A stretch of DNA of 64,000 bases, taken from Kappaphycus alvarezii. Lineage: Eukaryota; Rhodophyta; Florideophyceae; Gigartinales; Solieriaceae. Numbering within the stretch: the first letter of the stretch is position 1; every line of letters begins with the position of its first letter. Both the position numbers and the translations under genes were made by a program. The notes below the pieces were generated by a model. That model saw only the letters and a list, made by a program, of their open reading frames with translations, was not told the origin of the DNA and did not search any database. This document shows positions 56,819 to 64,000 of this stretch, one piece after another. The stretch covers positions 1,674,001 to 1,738,000 of the forward strand of contig NADL03000629.1 of NCBI GenBank assembly GCA_002205965.3. The letters are read 5' to 3'.

Positions 56819-58108
56819 TTACCACTCGACAAGGCCCTCCGAGGTGCGCCGCTGATGGCGGCCAGATTGCATCATAATGGGTTCTCCTCGCCGACTTTGC
56901 CGTCCACTAACCATGTCTTTCCTATCCCCCACCCGAAGTGCGGTGTGTCGATTGCTAGCAAACTATGCTGTGTTGTGTTCTTCCGCGACACTGTCCTCGT
57001 TCTTGATCCATGTTTTCTTATCCTCGCGCAGATACGAGATGTCACGTCTCGCTCATTCAACCTATGCATCGGAGCAAGCGTATTCCTGAATTCAGCGAAA
57101 GTCATGCCTCCCACACGCAATGAGCTTGCGGATACTCCGTAGTTCACCTTGACCCCTTTTCCATGCCCCTGGTTAGCTGGGCTGTATTGGGCAGCATGTG
57201 CCATCATAGAATGCATCATGTTACCAGTGGCCGTATTTTGCCTACACTCCCCCACGTGATTAGAGTTTGGGGCACTTCGCGTTCACCCCGCGGAGGGACG
57301 CTTCGCGTAGCCTGCGCTTTCTCTGAACCGTGAAATTGTAAGTCTGCTTTTGCTTTCTGGCAGTGGCGGACATGAGCATTGCTGTCAGTCTCTGCAGTCT
57401 CGTGACCACGCTCCCTTTTCCCGGTGATCTTGTTGCGGCCCAGAGTCTGGTCCGCGGGCATAGTTTTCCTGACTCTGTCTTCTGCTTCTGCCCACGGTCC
57501 AACCGGGCGAGCACAACGGATGCCACCGCTCGCTTCTGCCCGGGAGGTGGTTATTATGACTTTGCTCCACCACGTTCTTTTCAATACTGAAAAGGCACCG
57601 TGTGGCGCTTGGTACAGCAACATTCTCCGCTCGGCGTACCTTGTAAAACAAAGCTTCCGAAAGTCCGTGCTCCGTCTGGACCATCCATCATTGCTGGCCT
57701 GACGCATTCAGCAACTTTGCAGTTTCGAGACCCACGCTCATGGCCGCTTGCCCACCTTGAGGCTTTGTTTTTCCAAGTGATTGAAGGGTGCAAGTGTTCA
57801 TCGACGGAGGGTTGACGAGCTCCCTGTATTATTTCCACAATCGGCCTCAAGAGATTCCTTCGCTGTCCCGACCCTCCCAAATGGTGGAACCCAACATGTC
57901 TAACAGCAAACGAGGCACGTTCGAAAATCACTGAAACTTTCTTGGAATGGGCATCTTGATACAGCTGCAGCTGATAGTTGCGATATTTGTAGTGACACTG
58001 ACCGCACAACGTGTTCAGACCGTCAGGGCCAGTACTGAATTGCGTCGTGTTAGTTGCACGACAGGTTGGGACTTTGCAGCGCTTCACGCAAACAAGGGGA
58101 AGTTTCAT
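56819..58108 (-). pseudogene. Tandem GATA-like zinc finger / PB1 protein, copy 4
   Basis: The ATG is at 58108. The first finger and the first half of the second are in one frame, which then leaves the coding frame inside the second finger (after DGARTFGSF). The middle segment is in the frame at 57707-57216 and the PB1 start in the frame at 57255-56872 (KVNYGVSASSLRVGGMTFAE). It has extra one-base differences from copy 3, so decay went on after the B duplication. The stop is at 56819. Confidence 0.68.
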
Positions 58109-58269
58109 GCCCGTGCCCGTCTTGCAAAGGCTGCTCCCCGATGAGGCTGAAGTTCCTTCGGATACAGGAAAGATATCGCGAGAGGAGAACGACACTGCGT
58201 TGCAAACAGTTCTGTTCCCAGAAGTACCCACTCTGTCGCGGGTTGATTTGGTGCAACCGAAGTCGACAT

Positions 58270-58281
58270 GGTATAAATACC
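58270..58281. promoter_or_regulatory. Near-palindromic TATA-like element
   Basis: GGTATAAATACC upstream of the ATG at 58108 on the minus strand. Confidence 0.4.
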
Positions 58282-58339
58282 TATTGATCAGGGGGTATTG
58301 GTGCGCGATTATGCAGCGCTGCAATTTGAATGCTGTGTA

Positions 58340-58389
58340 CCGCGCTCAGCCGCGCTGAACCGCACTGAACCACCCTGAACCACCGTGAA
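58340..58389. repeat. Decamer array CCGCGCTGAA, about 5 units
   Basis: Unit order and sequence at the start match the A type (CCGCGCTCAG, CCGCGCTGAA) and not the B copy, while the last units match B. Confidence 0.6.
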
Positions 58390-58619
58390 AAGTTGGCATT
58401 TTTGTGCAACTTGTAATTTGCAATAACGGGGGGAAGCGGTGACCTCTTATTCCAACCGGGAAATGCAAAATTGGAATTCATTGGCAAAAGGATATGACAC
58501 CGTTACGACCGTACGACGCACTTTACTGTGCAGTGCAGACAAAGCTCGAATTAAATAAAATATTTTTCTTTTGTTCTCGAATTAAAAATGTGACATTCCC
58601 GTCGGTGGATAAAAGGGGG

Positions 58620-58687
58620 AAGTGCGATGTGATTTCATATTTGAAAGAAATGGTCGGTTGTGGCCCGGAATATCCCACAGGTTGCCT
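58620..58687. repeat. 68-bp dispersed repeat, right member (B')
   Basis: Identical to 33200-33267. Confidence 0.65.
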
Positions 58688-58719
58688 AAAACGCTTGAGT
58701 TTCAAGCAACCGCTGCGGT

Positions 58720-58835
58720 ACTGTACTGTATCATACCGCACATTCATTCCGCTTTTTTTCGCTGATTTCTCGGGTTCTGCATTGCATCGTCCATATTGTA
58801 CAGTACAGTACAACTCAGTACAGTACAGTACTGAA
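58720..58835. repeat. GTACAGTA-type cluster
   Basis: Copy of the cluster at 33290-33420. Confidence 0.6.
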
Positions 58836-59119
58836 CGCCATGAAACTGACGAACGGTTGTTGAGGGCTATTCGGGGCTACTAGATGCTACTTACAGTCGC
58901 TGTTTTCACCTCGGAGCCTTCTCGACGTCTTACTCGGAGCTACACGGGAACGCACTGCCTATCCGCCAGAAAGTGTACCGCGCCGACTACTGTCAGTTAT
59001 TGACCTTACTGTTCCCCCCGGCATTACAGCCGCTGGCAATTAAAAAAAGAGTCCTCTACGGCTGTGTAGCAAAACCGACCGCCTCCTGGCTGACAGAATG
59101 GGGGGTTTAAAAAGACACA

Positions 59120-59338
59120 CACCACCGCAAAAAACCGCACGTGTGAATTGTGTAACGAAACGTGCAACGGGTTAAAAACTTTTCTTGACCACGACAGAAG
59201 CAAAAAACACCTCAACTGCGTCCAATCCAAAAAAGATCCCCTTACTGCACCGACTGTAAGCGGAAGGTTGACAGTCATTCGCATTTAAAGCGCCATCAAT
59301 CTGGCAAAAATCATCTCAAGGTTGTCAGTAATAAGTGA
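59120..59338 (+). pseudogene. Pair of U1/matrin-like C2H2 zinc fingers (B')
   Basis: Fingers at 59142-59210 and 59246-59314, the same sequence and the same frame relation as at 33722-33918. The change of frame between the fingers is thus older than the B duplication. Confidence 0.55.
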
Positions 59339-59344
59339 GAGCTA

Positions 59345-59685
59345 GTTTTAATTACTCGCCTTGCGCTGTCTCTCGCATCACCTGATGCGTGAGTGACCCT
59401 GCTCGGTTTAGAGAACCTGTAATAAAAGAGTTTGTTGTTGTAGTTTTAATTAGATCTGGATCTTCCTTTTTGTTTTGAGTAAACTTAATTATCAAATTAA
59501 TTGTGATTCTTGCTTGACACTTAAAAACAAATTGAGAATTAAAAAATTGAAACATCAAAAGTTTACAGTAAGATGAAAAGCGAAAAGCGAAAAAATAATA
59601 GGCCATGCACAAAAAGAGGACTTATAGTGCTACAAAAAAAACTAAAAATGTACTTAATTTTCGAAGAATTAAATCACCATTAATT
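59345..59685. other. AT-rich stretch, no gene seen
   Basis: Copy of 33930-34265. Confidence 0.35.
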
Positions 59686-59689
59686 TGCA

Positions 59690-62393
59690 CTTGCAAAAGG
59701 GTATATTGATGTGATTTTCGGTCAAGGGATTAGACAGACCACAGAGTTGCAACACTCTCTTGTAAACTGCGTCAAAGGTAATGTTGAGGATAGTTTCCTC
59801 GCTGGTGATGAATTGAGGGCCCGGTTACTCGAGGTAACTCTTTTGTTTTTGAGCACTAGGCTACAAATTACACTGGATTTCCTCATAGAATGAAAGTGGA
59901 TCAAGGTAGTCAATTTGTTTCCAAAGCATGAAAAGATTTGGTAAAATCGAATGGAATCAAAATCAGCCTATCTGGAGTTGAAATCCATAATTCTATTGGT
60001 TCCCGTGAACGTTATCATGATCCGTTACGCCGTATTTACCATAATATTCGCTATTCAGAACCAGACATTGAAATAGAACTCGCCCTACGTCTCGCGCTTA
60101 AGGCTATGAACGATACTATGAACCCAGAAGGACTGGTTCCATCGTTACTCGTCTTTGGAGTTTCGCCGAGGTTTCCGGCCATGAATAGCGATCTTCCGAA
60201 TCAAATGGAACGAATGAGAGCGCTCCAAATGGCAAGAGCTGAAATGGAAACTATCACTTCAGAACTCAGACTCAGAACCGCTCTGATTTCGTAGCTTCCA
60301 AATACCGCTCATCACGAACTTAACATTGGAACTAAAGTTCTAGTTTATCATGAAACGCCCAAACCTAAGTGGATAGAACCCTACAAAATCACGGAAATTA
60401 ATGACAGACAAGTCTTTATTGACAGAAATGGCGAGGAAGTGCAACAGTCACGCTCTCAAGTAAAATCATATTTTGATGATCAAGTCGAAATAGTAGTAGA
60501 AGCTTGGCACTCATCAATTAAAAGGGTATACTCCAAAAATCTTCAACTCATTGACGTCAATCTCAATGAAGTTTTACACCAACGAGATCCCAGATCCAAT
60601 TTGGCTGAATTTCTGAAAGCGAAACAGAAAGAAATAGAAGGACTCGTTGAGAGAAATACCTAGAAAATAGTCGCTAGAGACGACATACCAAAGAATGCTA
60701 ATATCCTCTCTGGAAGATTCGTTCTGTCAATCAAAAATAAGAACACTGACAAAGAGATACACAAAGCACGGGTTGTAGTACAAGTTCATAGGGACAAAGA
60801 AAAGAAATATCTCGTACATGAAACTAAGACTTTACGCCAGCGATCCACACGCTTTTTGGTTGCAGTTGCTGCAATAGACGATTTCAGGATTTGGTCTCAA
60901 GACGTTAAACACGCGTATTTACAGTCAGCTCAAATTCTAATGCGCAAGGTTTACCTTAGACCATCCAAAGACTTTTGATTACCTGAAAACCAATTACTCG
61001 AGTTACTGAAACCTCTTTACGGATTATCTCATTCAGGGGACTACTGGAATCGCACTATGAATTCACACCTGAAGAAAGATCTCGGTATGACGCCAACCGA
61101 TATAGATCTCGCACTCTTCTCAAAGCATACTAGCAGATAACTTCAGGGATTAGTTGGAACATATGTAGACGATTCTATACCCTGTGGCAACAATGAATTC
61201 GTTAAATTGTCCCAAAAGACTCTTGATATGTTTGAATCGAGAGAGAGGGAGTTCGATGACACTGTATTTGAATGTGTCAGAGTCAAGAGAACTGATTATG
61301 GATTTGAGATAAGTCAGGAACAGTATGTTAAGAAGTTACATTCCGCCGATGGACGCTTTAATTTCTGAATTTAGATATTTAAGGCATAGATTGGCTTGGT
61401 CAACACATACAAAGCCTGAAATATGTTGTGCCGTTAACATGGCCGCGCAAGTGACTGAAACCGAATTCTCAGTGGAAGCAATAAAGAAGTTGAACAGAGT
61501 TGGAAAGCATGTGCAGAACAATCCTAGTTAGGCGCTTAAGTATTACATGTTGGGCAAAAACTCCATAAGATTGAAAGTTTATTTTGACTTGTCATTCGCA
61601 AACAACGAAGACAACACTTTCCAACTTGGATACATTGTTTTGCTCACTGACCAGACCGGAACTTGTAATGTGTTGAGTTATTCTAGTCACAAAAGTCGCA
61701 GAGTAACTAGATCTGTACTAGGCGCCGAAGCATATGCTTTCGCTGATGCTTTTGATATTGGCTACATGATTAAGCACGACCTTGAATCCCTGCTTGGAAT
61801 CAAAATCCCACTCTCAATGTTCACGGACTCCAAAAGTCTATTCTATGTTATAACCAAGTGTTCCTACACTTTGGAAAGCGCCTCATGATTGATATTAGTT
61901 CTGTAAAGGATGCATATGCAAAAGAGGAAATATTTAACGTTGGATTTGTACGGACTGCGCACAACCCCACAGACGCCTTCACGAAGTTGCAAAGTGTGAT
62001 GCACTGCATCACAACAAGTAAGTGTGATCTACCTGTTCAAGAATGGGTAATTCGTGACTAAGGATGGAGAAAACAATAGGTCAGGGCAAAGAGAGGGAGT
62101 GTGCAAATACAGGATACATATAATTTATTTATGTTCTATTTACAGTCCTGTAGTGTATTTTTTTTGTCCTTACTCCTATTTTTATCCTACTTAGTCTATA
62201 TTTTCTCTATCCATTGTACTATTAGCGATGCCTGCTAGGACTGTTGTATTGTAAGGGTCACTAGGGCTGTCCGAAGGATTATCCGCTAGGGAATCTAGTA
62301 AGTAATTATTAGATGTGCTAGAGATATTTGACGGCATCTAATGCCTATAAAAGTCCTAGCCGCCTTGGGTACTGAAGTAAAACATCATCAACA
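59690..62393 (+). mobile_element. Ty1/copia fossil, B' copy
   Basis: Same integrase, RT and RNase H content as 34270-36974, with only a handful of base differences. It was therefore already broken and in place when the segment was copied. Confidence 0.85.
62100..62393 (+). repeat. Probable copia 3' LTR (B')
   Basis: TGTGCAAATAC to CATCATCAACA, with TATAAAAG at 62346. One base shorter than the B copy. Confidence 0.5.
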
Positions 62394-62719
62394 ATTTGGG
62401 TCTCAACCTACCCATATGTTCTACACTAGCAAAAACTTCTATAGTTTTTTTCAGACTCGCCGCTAACGCCGCCCGTCTGCTTTTTCTACTCTACCCTAAC
62501 CCTTGAATTTTCGCGACATTTCGTTAGTTCAAATGTTTGTACGGTATGTTTTGTATTTCGTAATCAAATATTAATCTTTTTGACCGCTATTGTAAGGTAG
62601 CAGATATATGCCCCTGGTCCAGCTAGTTGGTCTATATACACGCCTGTACTTCCGGGCCCTGGACCACGGAAAGACATCAGATTGTGCAAACACAACTTGG
62701 TCAAACGCTTGTGGATAAC
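62394..62719. other. No gene seen
   Basis: Copy of 36975-37299; no motif. Confidence 0.3.
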
Positions 62720-62952
62720 GTGCAGTGTTGTCACTTCTGCTGGCGCATCTAGAAATAAAAAATGCCTTTAACGCCCTCCTGGCCTTTCGCAGCAAAGGAT
62801 CATTCACGCAATTTTCATATACTGTATGTACATACTGTACAGTACTGCACAGTGCTTGTATGGTATTTGGACTAATTTCGGGGTGAGCGCACCGAATTAC
62901 AGTAATCACCCTATAGCTATGAACTAACCGCATACATCACAGCATGTCAGCG
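62720..62952. repeat. Module M tail, copy 4
   Basis: Copy of 37300-37528 with a few differences. Confidence 0.7.
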
Positions 62953-62989
62953 GAATTCGAGGGGGAATGAGTTAAAACGGGCATCGCTA

Positions 62990-63181
62990 TTGGCAACTGC
63001 CTTGACCCGTCGATGTCGTCACAGGGTCGCGGAGGCGCAGAACCGTTCTGTTTTCTCCTATCCTTCTCGCCAAACTCCGTTTAGATTCCCACCGCTGGAA
63101 GTGTCAGACGACGAAGTGAACTACCCCATCATTTCCCCTAGTGGCGCCAAAATGATTGATGATTTTTTACTCATGTCCTAG
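62990..63181 (+). pseudogene. Gag-like fragment (B')
   Basis: A 63-codon frame starting MATALTRRCRHRVAEAQNRS and containing PFRFPPLEVSDDEVNYPIIS. It is more open than the B copy and related to the minus-strand frame at 39631-39996. Confidence 0.4.
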
Positions 63182-63204
63182 AGCTTAAGTATCGTTTGCG
63201 GTAA

Positions 63205-63453
63205 CTAGTTTCTTTGGTATCCTCTGCAGGATTTGAAGAAGCGAGGAACTACTGGATGGTCCATGTAGGCCACGTGCAGCGCGGTGCGAGACAAGATAGC
63301 CATAGCGATGGACGACCGCAAGCCTGGATCCACGATTGGTCGGAGAGGGTAGCCGCTTCCAGGGACTCTGGACCCGCATCGGCGAACCTTCCTTTCTGAA
63401 ACGGAAAGAAAACCCAAAGAAAAGTCAAGTTCAGAAAGAAATAGACCCATCAA
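63205..63453 (-). pseudogene. Possible ankyrin-repeat fragment (B')
   Basis: Same SRTALHVAYMDHPVV block as at 37779-38009; the upstream part differs where B and B' differ near 63410. Confidence 0.25.
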
Positions 63454-63499
63454 AGCCAGGAAAATAAGTGCTATGTTGATGAAAAATGTAGAAAACCTT

Positions 63500-64000
63500 G
63501 AGTTTCGGCATCCGCTCTCGTTATTGAGCCAATCTATTCCCCTAGTCGCCTGCAGTCAACTCTGAGCAGCAATAATTATGCACCAGTACATTTCTTGGGA
63601 CATTGCAGGTTCCAAGCATACAAAGATATTCGGTTCTCTCATGATAGGAAATGAGGTCTCGTCCATGGATAGCCTTTCTCGACCGTTTTACAGAACTTGA
63701 GCAGAGCTCATAATGTGGGTGACTTGCTTCTGTTATAACGCACGGATTAGAATAATTCGTACGGAACGCGGAACACCGCTTCGACACGACAGTAAACTTC
63801 CGAGGTTGTTCAGGGGAACCATTACATTGGTTCCCTTTCCTGGCCCGGTGGCACCTTAAGTTTCGGGGGCTTTGAGTTCCATCTCTCTTCCATTAGATTC
63901 TATATTAATACATTCAACATCCTCTTGCAACATTCTAGCGGCCTTTGTATATATAAGCTTGAACAAAGAGCGCCTTTTGGAGCCTTTTCAAAGCTTGCAA
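63500..64000 (-). mobile_element. Ty3/gypsy integrase tail (B'), cut by window end
   Basis: Copy of the 38080-38615 part of the minus-strand gypsy fossil; the diagnostic zinc-binding part would lie beyond the window. Confidence 0.5.

Larger units (their letters stand above)
55598..58907. repeat. Module M, copy 4 (B type)
   Basis: Nearly identical to copy 3, except that near 58330-58365 it follows the A type. Confidence 0.75.
54556..64000. repeat. Segmental duplication copy B'
   Basis: Direct repeat of 29132-38615, running to the window end. It carries all the features of B in the same order. Confidence 0.92.

Noticed and set aside
1-64000. CRISPR arrays, rRNA genes, bacterial operons
   Set aside because: No regularly spaced repeats with unique spacers, no rRNA-like sequence and no ribosome-binding-site pattern were seen; the content is eukaryotic.

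Overview
This is a eukaryotic nuclear window made mostly of old, broken LTR retrotransposons and of segments copied inside the window itself. Nothing looks bacterial: there are no operons, no rRNA or tRNA genes that I can find, and no CRISPR array. The Ty3/gypsy and Ty1/copia relatives look by eye like those of oomycetes, early-branching fungi or algae, but the sequence alone does not name the organism. Almost no long frame is intact, so most of the window is decayed repeat DNA.

Layout. Segment A (1-7991) is followed by a 21.1 kb interval X (7992-29131), segment B (29132 to about 38615), a spacer Y (about 38616-46585), a second copy A' (46586-54555) and, directly joined to it, a second copy B' (54556-64000, cut by the window end). 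A'B' is therefore the A-X-B arrangement without X. B and B' are nearly identical. A and A' are nearly identical up to about 5140 and clearly more diverged after that.

A and B share an older 3.3 kb module, called M here, present four times (1074-4380, 30168-33487, 47597-50938, 55598-58907). On its minus strand M carries the most interesting gene of the window. It encodes two tandem GATA-like zinc fingers of an unusual C-x4-C...C-x2-C form, then a basic stretch, then a C-terminal PB1 domain. Upstream of it lie a near-palindromic TATA-like element and a small array of 10-bp repeats. A second, unrecognised reading frame lies downstream on the same strand. M is also rich in GTACAGTAC-type palindromes.

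Retroelement fossils: gypsy gag-protease pieces at 1-950, 24600-26530 and 45600-47470; a chromodomain-bearing gypsy pol at 4815-9052 with a second, cut copy at 51372-54555; a minus-strand copia element at 13950-17770; a plus-strand copia element of another lineage at 34270-36974 and again at 59690-62393, each with one LTR; a minus-strand gypsy integrase at about 38080-39170; and a gypsy pol of a third lineage at 40549-44620.

Other items: a degraded minus-strand coding block with a SUMO-interaction-like motif (10300-12265), a pair of U1/matrin-like C2H2 fingers (33722-33918 and 59142-59338), paired gag-like fragments on opposite strands, and an AT-rich island without recognisable genes (17770-24590). 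Statements of similarity between copies are by eye, not computed.
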